A DNA stretch of 33,430 nt. It comes from a bacterium UBP3_UBA6266 (lineage in GTDB: Bacteria > Auribacterota > UBA6266). The notes beneath the pieces are model-generated. The model was not told the DNA's origin. It worked only from the letters and a program-made list of their open reading frames with translations, and searched no databases. Of this stretch, positions 1 to 9,038 are shown one piece after another (within the stretch, counting starts at the first letter, position 1; each line of letters begins with the position of its first letter). The DNA is taken from the NCBI GenBank assembly GCA_002440765.1, contig DJVC01000033.1, positions 1-33,430 on the forward strand, read 5' to 3'. The translations under genes and the position numbers were made by a program.

Positions 1-55
1 TGACATCCCCCAGGGCGCTGGGCTTTATCACAAGAATTTTTTTTATCGGACTCAT
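1..55 (-). CDS. GT9 heptosyltransferase-type glycosyltransferase, N-terminal fragment
   Basis: Only the first 18 codons are inside the window; the gene runs off the left edge. The ATG at 55-53 opens the peptide MSPIKKILVIKPSALGDV. The KILVIKPSALGDV stretch is the hallmark N-terminus of the GT9 (ADP-heptose:LPS heptosyltransferase) family, the first beta strand and glycine loop of the acceptor-side Rossmann fold. An AAGG lies a few bases upstream. The gene starts 20 bp after the two-kinase gene and is probably co-transcribed with it. A kinase-like gene beside a heptosyltransferase is a common arrangement in LPS core loci. The family call rests on this short motif alone; specificity cannot be told. 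Confidence 0.7.
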   Translation of the reverse strand, partial: MSPIKKILVIKPSALGDV

Positions 56-75
56 AAACAACCTTCGGTCAAAAA

Positions 76-1527
76 TCAGATTTTTTCCACTTTCTGCCTA
101 TATCCGGCATCCAGACACCTGGTTTCAGCAAAATAACTTTGCAAAAATATATCCCTATCCTCATTTTTCAGGATATCACCTATATTATCAATTAACCTTT
201 TTAAATTCTTTACTTTTTTTCGCGGGCTTACAGACCTGGAAAATTGCACCCTGTCGGCATCAAGTATGGAAATGGCCAGGCAGCTTTTTTCAACAAATAT
301 ATTTCCCGGTTTTGTATCCCTGTGATAAATGCCTTTATTATGCAAATCCGCGAAGAATTTTCCGGCGTTCTCCATTACTTTCCGCTTCTTTTCGGGTAAT
401 AAATCCTCCCGCCTCAAAAATTCGTCAATCCGGACAATGCCCTTTTTGTTTTCAGCTACGAAATATCCGGCCTTATTTCCGCACGATATCGCCATCAAAG
501 CCTCCGGAGTGGATATCTTCCTTATCTTCAATCCCACAGAGCCTTTCCATGAATTCACAGCCTTTCTCCCGGGAAACGTAGCAAATGATATTTTGTTATA
601 CTTTTTTACCACAAGGTCATAATTCTTATAATTCATCCTTCTGACGGAAGTCTTTACATCGTCCTTGATGACATCAGCCGGTTCAAAAAGTTCCCCGATA
701 CCTGTAATAAAACCTGTCCCGGCAAGTTCTGAAAATTCCCTTTTTGAAATATATTTAACCCCTTTGATTTTCATAAACGAATAATTTTCCCTGTTTTCGA
801 CTGCTTTTTTATCTCTTCTTTTCCATAGTTTATAAAAGCATTCGTCACTCATTTTTTCTATATCTTCGAAAAATGCTTTATAACCCGTTCCGAAGTATTT
901 TTCAAAGAACAGCAGCTGATACTTTTTGCCGAGGTTCTCCCTTAAAAACATATTTATATTCGCAAGATTTCTGAAAATCAGCCGGCGCGGAACCGCAGAG
1001 CCGAATAATTTTACCCTCTGGACATCTATCAAGTAGATTTGCCCTCCGGAGACAAGGATATTATCAAGGTGAAAATCAATCTGATATATTCCCTTCCTGT
1101 GCAATTCCTTGACAAACCCGCAGAATTTATCCATCAAGGCGTCAGGCTCTTCCCTGATTTTCTCTGAAAGGGGCCGGGCTCCGGTAATTTCTTCGGATAT
1201 AAAAATACCGCCGTCCTTCATATCCTGCGAAGAAAAAGTTCCCGCCGCCAGGGACAGGGGAACTTTTATCCCTTTTTTGGAAAGCAAAACCATATTTTCG
1301 TGTTCTTTCAGAGACTTGTTCTTTTTAAAGCAATATCTTAAGAAGTCAATGACCGTCGGATTCAAATATAATTTTATATAACACTGTCTTCCCCCTACCG
1401 GCCCCCTGAGCAGCAACCTCGCATCAGATTTATTGACCAGTTCGAAACCGGCAAAAGCATTCAGGTCATCCGGAATATTTTTTATTTCGGGGTCGACATA
1501 TTCCCATACTATGCCCGCGTCATTCAT
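76..1527 (-). CDS. Tandem LPS-kinase-like (KdkA/WaaP/InaA type) protein with two kinase domains
   Basis: 483 residues with two kinase-like lobes in series. The first (about 1-220) has a candidate ATP lysine K52, the catalytic-loop-like segment IDFHLDNILV (D151, N156) and a metal-binding-like D168 in LIDVQR. The second (about 250-483) has K308/K309, a canonical HRDTKPGNIFV loop (D404, N409) and ILDADRV (D423). This is the pattern of Kdo kinase KdkA and heptose kinase WaaP, which phosphorylate LPS core sugars at the inner membrane, but those are single-domain proteins of about half this length. The first lobe has Gln-Ile-Asp where HRD is expected, so it may be weakened or have another substrate. 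The gene overlaps the GT2 upstream by 8 bp and is followed after 20 bp by a GT9 start. Kinase fold is confident; the acceptor is unknown. Confidence 0.75.
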   Translation of the reverse strand: MNDAGIVWEYVDPEIKNIPDDLNAFAGFELVNKSDARLLLRGPVGGRQCYIKLYLNPTVIDFLRYCFKKNKSLKEHENMVLLSKKGIKVPLSLAAGTFSSQDMKDGGIFISEEITGARPLSEKIREEPDALMDKFCGFVKELHRKGIYQIDFHLDNILVSGGQIYLIDVQRVKLFGSAVPRRLIFRNLANINMFLRENLGKKYQLLFFEKYFGTGYKAFFEDIEKMSDECFYKLWKRRDKKAVENRENYSFMKIKGVKYISKREFSELAGTGFITGIGELFEPADVIKDDVKTSVRRMNYKNYDLVVKKYNKISFATFPGRKAVNSWKGSVGLKIRKISTPEALMAISCGNKAGYFVAENKKGIVRIDEFLRREDLLPEKKRKVMENAGKFFADLHNKGIYHRDTKPGNIFVEKSCLAISILDADRVQFSRSVSPRKKVKNLKRLIDNIGDILKNEDRDIFLQSYFAETRCLDAGYRQKVEKI

Positions 1528-2473
1528 TCGTCAGTCCCCAGTTCCTCCGCAGTCCGAGTAAATGCCACAAAAACAAATAACCGGACAAAATAAGTTTATC
1601 TCTTAAATCCTTAATCAAAAAAACGGTGGCAAGGTTTCCCGCCAGATAGAGTATTGACCTGGACAGCAGCAACACGATAAGGCATGTTTTCAGGGCCGAT
1701 TCCCCGGAATGGCCATGGTGTTTTCTGAAATACTTATACCTCGACAGATAATATTCAGCCCTTGCATGCAGTAATTTAACACCGGCGGTCTTACCCTGGA
1801 AATGGACAACTTTTACGCCGGGAAACATAAAAATCTTATAACCCGCCCCGCGCGCCCTTAAGAAAAAATCGGATTCCTCGAAAAAGAAAAAATATCTTTC
1901 GTCAAACCCGCCCAGTTCCCTGAAAATCCGGCTTTTCACCACCATAAAAGCCCCGACAAGGCTTTCAACCTCAAACGGCTCGGACATTTGCTTCGCTTTT
2001 TGGCTGAAAGACTTTCCCAAAAATATCTTCAATAAGGATTTATTAAATATTTCCGTCAAAAAACATGGCGTTTTCCCGAATGAATTTTGTTCTGAACCGT
2101 CGCTGTTCAGAAGCGTGGCACCGGCGGCAGCGGCATTGTCATCAGACCTTAAAAAACCGATTAACTCATCCACTTCTGTTTTGAGCTCGGCATCGCTGTT
2201 GATAAAACACACAAATTCACCGGACGATTTCTCAAAAGCCCGGTTGCAGGCACGGGCAAAACCCAGATTCTTTTTTGACGCTAAAAAAAGGATATCATCC
2301 CTTTTTTCCAGGTTCCGGATATTCTCCTCTTCAGAACCGTTATCAAATACGATTATTTCACAGCCGGAAACGGAATTCTTCCTTACAGAATCGATACAAC
2401 GCAACGTAAGCTTTTCCGTATTATGATTTATAATGATATATGTTATTGTGAAGGCTGTAGTATCAGTATGCAT
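1520..2473 (-). CDS. GT2 family glycosyltransferase (rhamnosyltransferase-like)
   Basis: 317 residues. The N-terminal GT-A domain opens with TYIIINHNT, followed by the IIVFDNGS nucleotide-binding segment, NLGFARACNRA and a metal-binding INSDAEL (DxD-like) motif. GAFMVVKSRIFRELGGFDERYFFFFEESDF is the acceptor and base region typical of WbbL/RfbF-like rhamnosyltransferases. About 60 C-terminal residues include a hydrophobic stretch that could anchor it to the inner membrane face. It overlaps the initiating transferase gene upstream by 11 bp and the two-kinase gene downstream by 8 bp, so translation is probably coupled. It probably adds a sugar to a lipid-linked intermediate; donor and linkage cannot be read from sequence. 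Confidence 0.85.
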   Translation of the reverse strand: MHTDTTAFTITYIIINHNTEKLTLRCIDSVRKNSVSGCEIIVFDNGSEEENIRNLEKRDDILFLASKKNLGFARACNRAFEKSSGEFVCFINSDAELKTEVDELIGFLRSDDNAAAAGATLLNSDGSEQNSFGKTPCFLTEIFNKSLLKIFLGKSFSQKAKQMSEPFEVESLVGAFMVVKSRIFRELGGFDERYFFFFEESDFFLRARGAGYKIFMFPGVKVVHFQGKTAGVKLLHARAEYYLSRYKYFRKHHGHSGESALKTCLIVLLLSRSILYLAGNLATVFLIKDLRDKLILSGYLFLWHLLGLRRNWGLTNE

Positions 2474-3860
2474 TTTTAAAAGCTTTTAATGTCATGAGAA
2501 TTATTTTAAGGTCGAACATAAGAGACCAGTTTTCCATATAATACAAATCATGTTTTATTCTCTCTTCCAGAGAAGTATCCCCTCTGTAGCCGTTTACCTG
2601 CGCCCATCCCGTAAGTCCGGACTTCACCCTGTGCCTCGCCATATAATAAGGTATTTGCTCCTTAAACTGATAAACAAAATGCGGCCTCTCGGGCCTTGGT
2701 CCCACAATACTCATATCGCCTTTCAAAACATTCCAGAACTGGGGTATTTCATCTATGTTATATTTCCTCATTGTTTTCCCGACCTTTGTGGTCCTTTCAT
2801 CATCTTTTTTGGCCCACACAGGACCTGTCCCATCCTCCGCGCCCGGTTTCATGGACCTCAGCTTATATAAACTGAATTCCCGTCCGTCTTCACCGACCCT
2901 CTTCTGCCCGTAAAAAATCCCGCCTTTGGATGTAAGCCTGATCAACAAGGCAAAAACAATCAAAACGGGGGAAAAAACAATCAGACCCGCCAGTGAACCG
3001 AAAATATCAAAAACCCTTTTTAATATTCTGTTACCTACGTGGTCCAGAGGAAGGTCTTTCTGCCTCATTATCGGTATGCCGCTGATCTCCTCAAGTCCGA
3101 GCCTCGCAACCGTCATCTGCATTACGTCGGGTATCATTTTCCAGTTTATCATTTCTTTTGAGCACTTAATTATAAAATCCACTATCTTTTCGTGAGGGAG
3201 GGTCGAAAGCGCCAGGATAACTTCATCCGCTTCATTCCTTGAAAAATGTTTTTCCACATTATCCAGTGTATCAATAACTTTAACGCCGGCTATTTCCCTG
3301 CCCAGCATCTCGGGACGCACAGAAATAAAACCCACAACTTCTGAGACATACTGCGCATTCTCTTTAAGCGTCAGGGCGATACGGATAGCGGTATCATCGG
3401 TACCTATTATCAGGACTCTCTTCTTATTGGGTATGTTCCTGAGCATTTTTATCCTTAAGATGCTGATTATAAGCCGGAAAATGTTCAACAGTATTATTGA
3501 ACTAAGGAATGAAAGAAAAATGACAAGCCTCGAATAGGAAAAGGCCCTGTATAAAGTGGAAGCCGCCAAAAGGACAACCGTCCCCCAGAAAACAGCTTTT
3601 GTGACGTTGCCCGCCTGGTTCCATCTGGATTCGATGCTCGATATATTATAAAGCCCGAAGTGGGCGAAAATTAATATCCAGATAAGGACAGCAACAGGAA
3701 CAGCCTGAACATACGCGCTCAATTCAGGAACTCCTTTGGGCACACTGAGAAAAGTGTGAAACCTGAGGTAATATACAAACATAAAATTCAAAGACACCAG
3801 TACGGCATCGCCGGCCAGGAGTATTATTTTAAGAAGAAAATCACTTCTTTTTGATTTCAC
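2463..3860 (-). CDS. WcaJ-type polyprenyl glycosylphosphotransferase (initiating enzyme)
   Basis: 465 residues, full length for the polyisoprenyl-phosphate hexose-1-phosphate transferase family. Four or five N-terminal membrane segments (about 10-135) are followed by a Rossmann-like domain starting KKRVLIIGTDDTA. The C-terminal catalytic domain starts KRVFDIFGSLAGLI and carries GQKRVGEDGREFSLYKLRSM, PQFWNVLKGDMSIVGPRPERP and LTGWAQVNGYRGD, all family signatures. The enzyme transfers a sugar 1-phosphate, often glucose, to undecaprenyl phosphate and so starts repeat-unit synthesis. The start is GTG, supported by GGGAG 8 bases upstream; no ATG fits. The sugar cannot be told, and WbaP-like galactose transfer is possible. 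It is the only clear initiating enzyme in the window. Confidence 0.93.
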   Translation of the reverse strand: MKSKRSDFLLKIILLAGDAVLVSLNFMFVYYLRFHTFLSVPKGVPELSAYVQAVPVAVLIWILIFAHFGLYNISSIESRWNQAGNVTKAVFWGTVVLLAASTLYRAFSYSRLVIFLSFLSSIILLNIFRLIISILRIKMLRNIPNKKRVLIIGTDDTAIRIALTLKENAQYVSEVVGFISVRPEMLGREIAGVKVIDTLDNVEKHFSRNEADEVILALSTLPHEKIVDFIIKCSKEMINWKMIPDVMQMTVARLGLEEISGIPIMRQKDLPLDHVGNRILKRVFDIFGSLAGLIVFSPVLIVFALLIRLTSKGGIFYGQKRVGEDGREFSLYKLRSMKPGAEDGTGPVWAKKDDERTTKVGKTMRKYNIDEIPQFWNVLKGDMSIVGPRPERPHFVYQFKEQIPYYMARHRVKSGLTGWAQVNGYRGDTSLEERIKHDLYYMENWSLMFDLKIILMTLKAFKNAY

Positions 3861-3879
3861 CGATTCGTCTCCCGTATTT

Positions 3880-5004
3880 TCAAAAATTTCTTCCGAACTT
3901 AGATATCACAAAACTTTTAAATTCGGATAAGAACCTTCCGCGGTTAAATCTTTCCGCGTTATGCCTTATCTTCTCCGGATCAAAAAAACCGCGGTTATTT
4001 TCAAATACCCTCACCGCATCCACAAGAGCTTCTCCATTTTGCTCGTAGAAAAATACTCCTGTGGGGTTATCATCTTTAAACTTATCAAGAGACCTTACAG
4101 TTTCTGTCTGGCCTCCCCTGCCGTATCCTATGACAGGTTTTCCGGAAGCCTGGGCTTCCACGGGTGTAATACCGAAATCTTCTTCGCCGGGAAAAATAAA
4201 AGCCTTGCACCTGCTGTAATATTCCCTTATTTCATTATCCCCCACCCAACCTAAAAACTCAATATTAGATGATGCCATTTTCTTCAGGTCTTTTTCATCC
4301 TGCCCGCTTCCTATCACAATTAACTTTCTGCCAAGCCTGTTAAAGGCCTTTATTGCAAGATCAACTTTTTTATACGGGGCAAAAGCGCTGACGACAAGAT
4401 AAAAATCCTCGCTTTTATTGTTATAAAATTTTTCGGTATCCACGGGAGGATATATTACCGTCGAATCCACCCCGTACCTGCGCAAAATCCTCTTTTTTAC
4501 ATTCAGGGAATTTGCGACAAAATAATCAACTCTCCCGGAATTCTCTGTGTCCCACCTTTCAAAACGCTTAAGGAAAGGGCTTAGCGCCGAATACCTGGCT
4601 TTGCCGAACTTTCCCCTGTCAAAGTAAACTCTTGCCATATCCGAAACATATCTCACGGGAGTGTGGCAGTAACATATATGCTTCTGGTTCCCGGCGGTTG
4701 TTACGCCTTTTGCCGCACAATGGCTGCTGCTTATAACCAAATCATAGCCGGAAAGATCAAATTTTTCCACGGCGCCCGGGAATAAAGGAAGCAAATACCT
4801 GTAAAAATCGCAGGAACCGGGTATCTTCTGAAGATATGAAGTCATAATCCTGTGTTTTTCAATTCTTTCTGAAACACTTCCTTTCCTATGGAACAAAGTA
4901 AAAATATCGGCATCCGGAAACAAGTCGCACATCGCGTCAAGACACTTTTCCCCCCCTCTCATACCGGTAAGCCAATCATGCACCAAAGCAATCCTGCAAC
5001 TCAT
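3880..5004 (-). CDS. GT4 family glycosyltransferase (WbaZ-like)
   Basis: 374 residues. The N-terminus has ALVHDWLTGMRGGEK with a glycine-rich turn, then CYCHTPVRYV, both typical of the WbaZ/mannosyltransferase branch of GT4. The C-terminal GT-B domain has VVSAFAPYKKVDLAIKAFN and the retaining EX7E signature in GEEDFGITPVEAQASGKPVIGYG. It is cytosolic and probably uses GDP-mannose or a related NDP-sugar; the mannose assignment is by family resemblance only. The ATG overlaps the preceding stop by 4 bp (ATGA), and the next gene starts 19 bp later, so it belongs to the same operon. Confidence 0.88.
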   Translation of the reverse strand: MSCRIALVHDWLTGMRGGEKCLDAMCDLFPDADIFTLFHRKGSVSERIEKHRIMTSYLQKIPGSCDFYRYLLPLFPGAVEKFDLSGYDLVISSSHCAAKGVTTAGNQKHICYCHTPVRYVSDMARVYFDRGKFGKARYSALSPFLKRFERWDTENSGRVDYFVANSLNVKKRILRRYGVDSTVIYPPVDTEKFYNNKSEDFYLVVSAFAPYKKVDLAIKAFNRLGRKLIVIGSGQDEKDLKKMASSNIEFLGWVGDNEIREYYSRCKAFIFPGEEDFGITPVEAQASGKPVIGYGRGGQTETVRSLDKFKDDNPTGVFFYEQNGEALVDAVRVFENNRGFFDPEKIRHNAERFNRGRFLSEFKSFVISKFGRNF

Positions 5005-6095
5005 TTCAACAACTCCTCATATAAAGATAAAGTCCGCCTGCCCATCACCTCGTACGAATATTGTTCCACTGTTTTAAGCCCCTTTTGAATAAGGTTCTGC
5101 CTCAGGGAATCATCTTTCAGTAATCTTAATACAGCCTCAGCCATAGCATCTGCATCAAGAGGATCCAGCAGCAGAGCCGAGTCTTTTACTATCTCAGGCA
5201 GGGAAGAGACATTCGTTGTTATAACGGGCGTAGAAAGGACCATTGCTTCAACCGGAGGATAACCAAATCCTTCATACAGTGACGGGAAAACAAGCATCCG
5301 GGCGGCTTTCACAGCATTATATAAATCTTTCGAACTCATATCAGGCGCGCATATTATATCCTTTCCGGGATTTATCCCGGCTTCGGAAAGGAACTCTTCC
5401 CCAGCTCCGCCAATAAGCATTTTGACAGGAACGACGCTTTTCGAAGCCACTTTTCTGAACGCTTTCAGCGCCGTTATAAGATTTTTGTGCGGTTTCGGAT
5501 TGCCGATGCAAATAATAAAATCCCCGTCTATTCCAAACCTGCCGCGGACATACTCCTTCGGGTCTCCGGCAACCATCTGTCTTATCCGTTCAAAATCAAG
5601 GCCGTTGGGAATTACTTCAATCTTTGATTTCTCAAGTCCCAGAAAATCAATAATATCCTTTTTTGAATTCTCTGAAACCGTAATCACTTTTTCTGCTTTC
5701 CGCGCGGTCCTTTTTACTATCATCTTATAATAGATCCTGTGTAATCGGGAATAATCATAAGAAAACTTCATATGTATCAAATCATGGATTGTCATTACAA
5801 AAGGGCACTTAAGCGATAAAGGCGCGGAAAAAGAAGGAATATGGTACAAAGAAGGATGCAGCCTGCCTATAACACCCGGCAACAGGACCTGCTCGGAAAC
5901 GGAATACATCGGTATCCCGGAAAAAACAATCTCCATTTTTCCGTTCTCAAAATCGATTATATTATCCTTCGGAGCCAGGACACTGAAGACAAATCCTGAT
6001 TCCGTATTTACCAATGCTTTCAGCAGGTTATACGCGTGTACCGCAATACCGTGGTCCAAAGAGTTTAACATCCTGGCATCGAAAACTATCTTCAT
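5001..6095 (-). CDS. GT4 family glycosyltransferase
   Basis: 364 residues with standard GT-B architecture. The N-terminus starts KIVFDARMLNSLDHGIAVHAYNLL. The middle has PFVMTIHDLIHMKF and ITVSENSKKDI followed by IEVIPNGLD. The donor domain carries CIGNPKPHKNLITALKAF and the EX7E motif in PSLYEGFGYPPVEAM. This layout matches retaining GT4 enzymes related to WbdA/WbpY/MtfB mannosyltransferases. The ATG overlaps the upstream GT9 stop by 4 bp and the stop overlaps the next GT4 start by 4 bp, so three transferases are translationally coupled. Sugar specificity is unknown. Confidence 0.9.
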   Translation of the reverse strand: MKIVFDARMLNSLDHGIAVHAYNLLKALVNTESGFVFSVLAPKDNIIDFENGKMEIVFSGIPMYSVSEQVLLPGVIGRLHPSLYHIPSFSAPLSLKCPFVMTIHDLIHMKFSYDYSRLHRIYYKMIVKRTARKAEKVITVSENSKKDIIDFLGLEKSKIEVIPNGLDFERIRQMVAGDPKEYVRGRFGIDGDFIICIGNPKPHKNLITALKAFRKVASKSVVPVKMLIGGAGEEFLSEAGINPGKDIICAPDMSSKDLYNAVKAARMLVFPSLYEGFGYPPVEAMVLSTPVITTNVSSLPEIVKDSALLLDPLDADAMAEAVLRLLKDDSLRQNLIQKGLKTVEQYSYEVMGRRTLSLYEELLK

Positions 6096-7216
6096 GGTCT
6101 ATCTATTATGCTCCTGATTTGCCGATATATTTCGGATTCAGTAATATTTTCCATACACGGGTGCCCTTTTACGCGGCAGTCAAACGAGCAACATGGGGAA
6201 CAAGACGTATTTTTATAAATTACCTTAACATTCCTGCCGCGCGGCGCCCAGCGGGAGGGAAGATTAGCTCCGCTGAACAGGATAATGCTCGGGACATCCA
6301 GAGCCGCGGCAATATGGGACGGCCCGGAATCGGTACCTACAAAAAGTACAGCCTCCCGCAAAACGGCACCGAGCCGGGAGAGTGTCGTCTTTCCGCCCAG
6401 ATCGACAACATTCCCTTTATCAGACAAAGATTTCATCACATTCTGAGTCTCGGAACCGCTGCCGACAAGGACCACATTTAAACCCGTATCCTTTAACATT
6501 GCTATAAGGCGGGCAAATTTATAGGGATGCCACCTTTTGGAAGAAGCCCCCGAACCGACATGAAATACAAGATACTTTCCTGCTCCCAATCCAAATAAAC
6601 GCCGGACATACATATCTTCCTCTTTTATGAAAAATTCCGTTTCAGGGGAAAGGTCGGGGCAATCCAGGGCTTTCGCTATATTCAGATTAATATCAATTTC
6701 ATGGCTTCCGAACTGATACTCGGGAATTGTGTCTGCCATAAATGCTCCGCCTGTGACACCGTAAGATACTATGTGCCGCGCGCCAGCCGCCCTTAAAAGA
6801 AATATCTCCCTGATATCTCCCCTCGCGCTTATGCCGATGTCATATTTTTTTTTCCTGATAATTGAAGCAATGCTCAAAATAGAAGCAAGTCCTATTCTGG
6901 TCTTTATATCGCGTTTATATATGTTGGTTTTTACGATGAAAATATTGTTGACGCGCGGGTTCCCCGCAATTGCTTCCTCACCCCACGGGCTCACATAAAC
7001 ATCTATATTCGCATTCTTATATTTACTTCTTAAGGCCCTTAAAAGAGGTGTGGTATTTATGATATCGCCTATATGGTCAAATCTCAAAACAGCTATATTC
7101 CCGGGGTGTTCGCCCAGCGGTTTTTTCAGCCATCCCGGAAAATAAAGGATGCGGCCGAAAAAATCAAATAAACCCATAAAAATTTTCAGCCATTTTTTCT
7201 TAAAGATATATTTCAT
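6092..7216 (-). CDS. GT9 heptosyltransferase-family glycosyltransferase
   Basis: About 374 residues from ATG 7216. The N-terminal half has IAVLRFDHIGDIINTTPLLRAL, the GT9 acceptor-domain signature. The C-terminal half has VFHVGSGASSKRWHPYKF and FVGTDSGPSHIAAALDVPSI, the ADP-heptose-binding motifs. Near the end, CSPCCSFDCRVKGHPC is a cysteine cluster often seen in GT9 proteins. Members move heptose or related sugars on to LPS core or glycans in the cytosol. The start is uncertain: TTG 7228 would make a 4-bp TTGA overlap with the preceding stop, and TTG 7222 lies 6 bases from GGAAAG. I prefer ATG 7216. In either case the gene is coupled to its neighbours. Confidence 0.88.
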   Translation of the reverse strand: MKYIFKKKWLKIFMGLFDFFGRILYFPGWLKKPLGEHPGNIAVLRFDHIGDIINTTPLLRALRSKYKNANIDVYVSPWGEEAIAGNPRVNNIFIVKTNIYKRDIKTRIGLASILSIASIIRKKKYDIGISARGDIREIFLLRAAGARHIVSYGVTGGAFMADTIPEYQFGSHEIDINLNIAKALDCPDLSPETEFFIKEEDMYVRRLFGLGAGKYLVFHVGSGASSKRWHPYKFARLIAMLKDTGLNVVLVGSGSETQNVMKSLSDKGNVVDLGGKTTLSRLGAVLREAVLFVGTDSGPSHIAAALDVPSIILFSGANLPSRWAPRGRNVKVIYKNTSCSPCCSFDCRVKGHPCMENITESEIYRQIRSIIDRP

Positions 7217-7224
7217 GGGCAATA

Positions 7225-8268
7225 TCAACTTTCCGTGTTGACCTGGCGATACGCATTGACTGTAATTTCAGCAACTTTTTCCCAGCTGAAATTTTTAATG
7301 ATATAGCTCTGCAGGCTGTCCGTTTTTCCGGAATTCACAGCTTCAGCAACCGCTTTGTAAATATCGACGGGTTTCGAAGGATTGACATAAAGGACAAAAT
7401 CCTTAAAATATTCTTTGGTGCAGCCCCCCGAAGTTATCACTATTTTTGCTCCTGAAACTGCCGCTTCAAGGGCGGATAAACCCGGGGTTTCAAACCAGGA
7501 AGGCATTAAAAACACATCACACGCTTTATATGCGGATTTAAGCAGAGGGTCATTATGTTCCATCCGTCCCAAAAAATGGATATTGCCGCCAGCCAGTTTT
7601 CTGCATTGATTATAGTAACCCGCATACATCGATACATAATCTCCTATAATCACAAGCGGCCTGTCGGTATTTTTAAATGCTTTTATCATATTGATAATAT
7701 TTTTTCTCGGCTCGATTCTCCCTACGTATAAAACAAAATCTTTAATGTTATATTTCCGGCCGAACAATTTCCCGTCCCCATCCTTAAAAGAAAGATCCAC
7801 CCCGTTAGGCACAACAAGGAACCTATCCGGCCTGATTGCAAACAGTCTGCTTATCTGGTCCGCCTCCATCATGGAATTAGGGAGAAGCAAATCCGATATT
7901 TCGAACATTCTCCTCCTCATAGAGGGAAACCCGGGAAACACCAGCTTAGTCAGGTATCTCAACGTGTTTTTATATGGAGACGCGGTAAAATCAGGGGAAT
8001 GCCAGGCGCTTCTGATGTCATACCAGCAAATCGTGGAAAGCACATTTTTCAGGCCTTTTGATTTTGCGGCCTCCATGATATCAAGCGCGTATTTCACAGA
8101 ACCGAAAGTATGCAATATACCATAATCTTTGAGATCCGTTTTCCACTGGTCGAAAAAATGCACCTGAAGTCCCTGTTTTTCAACAAACTTCTTCGTCTGC
8201 AGCATCTGGATTTCTCCTCCCCCCGGATTCTGGAAAGCGGAAGGATACAGGTTATACAGCACTTTCAT
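7225..8268 (-). CDS. GT4 family glycosyltransferase
   Basis: 347 residues. The N-terminus KVLYNLYPSAFQNPGGGEIQM has the glycine-rich loop of GT4 enzymes. FLVVPNGVDLSF precedes the donor-binding domain, which has VLYVGRIEPRKNIINMIKAF and the EX7E signature in PSWFETPGLSALEAAVSGAK. The ETPGLSALEA form, rather than EGFGLVLLEA, is seen in one divergent GT4 subgroup. It is cytosolic, with an unknown NDP-sugar donor. The ATG overlaps the preceding WaaE-like gene by 4 bp (ATGA). Confidence 0.87.
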   Translation of the reverse strand: MKVLYNLYPSAFQNPGGGEIQMLQTKKFVEKQGLQVHFFDQWKTDLKDYGILHTFGSVKYALDIMEAAKSKGLKNVLSTICWYDIRSAWHSPDFTASPYKNTLRYLTKLVFPGFPSMRRRMFEISDLLLPNSMMEADQISRLFAIRPDRFLVVPNGVDLSFKDGDGKLFGRKYNIKDFVLYVGRIEPRKNIINMIKAFKNTDRPLVIIGDYVSMYAGYYNQCRKLAGGNIHFLGRMEHNDPLLKSAYKACDVFLMPSWFETPGLSALEAAVSGAKIVITSGGCTKEYFKDFVLYVNPSKPVDIYKAVAEAVNSGKTDSLQSYIIKNFSWEKVAEITVNAYRQVNTES

Positions 8269-9026
8269 CTTTTCCCTCTACTCCCCCTGGCCCTGATAAG
8301 ATCCCGCAGTTTCGCATACTTATTAAATGTGTAAAATGAAGAAAAAACCTCAAAAATATAACTCCTTATGCCGTCAAGAAAACCCATTTTCATTATGTAT
8401 CCTCTCAGGAAAACAAGCGCCGGTTTTACTGCAAGGTCACCTAAGTGGGGTTTTACCCCTTTGGAATACATATACTCTGCTTCAAGATCCGTATATTTGT
8501 TGAACTTTTCAAGATATTCGGAAATAGATGAAGTTGTATGATGCTCTATATAACCGGATAACAGGCCGGTTTCACCTTCAACCTTAACTTCTTCATGCAC
8601 CGGCTGGAAAAATTTGCACTTTCCCTTTTTTAAAAGCCGGACCGGAGCGTCATCTTTCACGCTGCCCCACCGCATCCTCTCACCGAAAATATAAACTTTT
8701 CTTTTGACTCTGAATGCTTTTTCCTCAGGATTTTTTGTGACAGCCTTCAGGATCTCTTTAGACAGGCCTTTCGTGATTATCTCGTCCGCATCAAGAAAAA
8801 AAACCCACTCGGAACCGGCTTTTTCCAAAGCGAAATTCTTCACGCCCGAATAATCGTCAAATACTCTTTCGAAAACCTTACATCCCAGTTTTTCGCATAT
8901 TTCAACCGTATTGTCCTTGCTGAAGGAATCAACAACGACTATCTCATCCGCAAAAGAAGCGCTTCTGACGGCTTTTTCAATCCTCTTTGATTCATTTTTC
9001 GTTATTATACAAACGCTTATCGCCAT
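8265..9026 (-). CDS. GT2 family glycosyltransferase, WaaE/KdtX-like (LPS core type)
   Basis: About 253 residues. ISVCIITKNESKRIEKAVRS, EIVVVDSFSKDNTVEI, a DYSGVKNFALEKA segment and the metal site FFLDADEII are the order found in WaaE/KdtX, the LPS core beta-1,4-glucosyltransferase group. HEEVKVEG followed by HHTTSSISEYLEKFNKYTDLEAEYM also fits the family C-terminus, which has an amphipathic or hydrophobic tail near 205-235. I chose ATG 9026: an AGGTG lies 8 bases upstream, whereas the upstream in-frame TTG at 9032 would sit only 2 bases from it. Family membership is firm; the transferred sugar could be glucose or heptose. Confidence 0.87.
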   Translation of the reverse strand: MAISVCIITKNESKRIEKAVRSASFADEIVVVDSFSKDNTVEICEKLGCKVFERVFDDYSGVKNFALEKAGSEWVFFLDADEIITKGLSKEILKAVTKNPEEKAFRVKRKVYIFGERMRWGSVKDDAPVRLLKKGKCKFFQPVHEEVKVEGETGLLSGYIEHHTTSSISEYLEKFNKYTDLEAEYMYSKGVKPHLGDLAVKPALVFLRGYIMKMGFLDGIRSYIFEVFSSFYTFNKYAKLRDLIRARGSRGKR

Positions 9027-9038
9027 TTTCAACGCACC

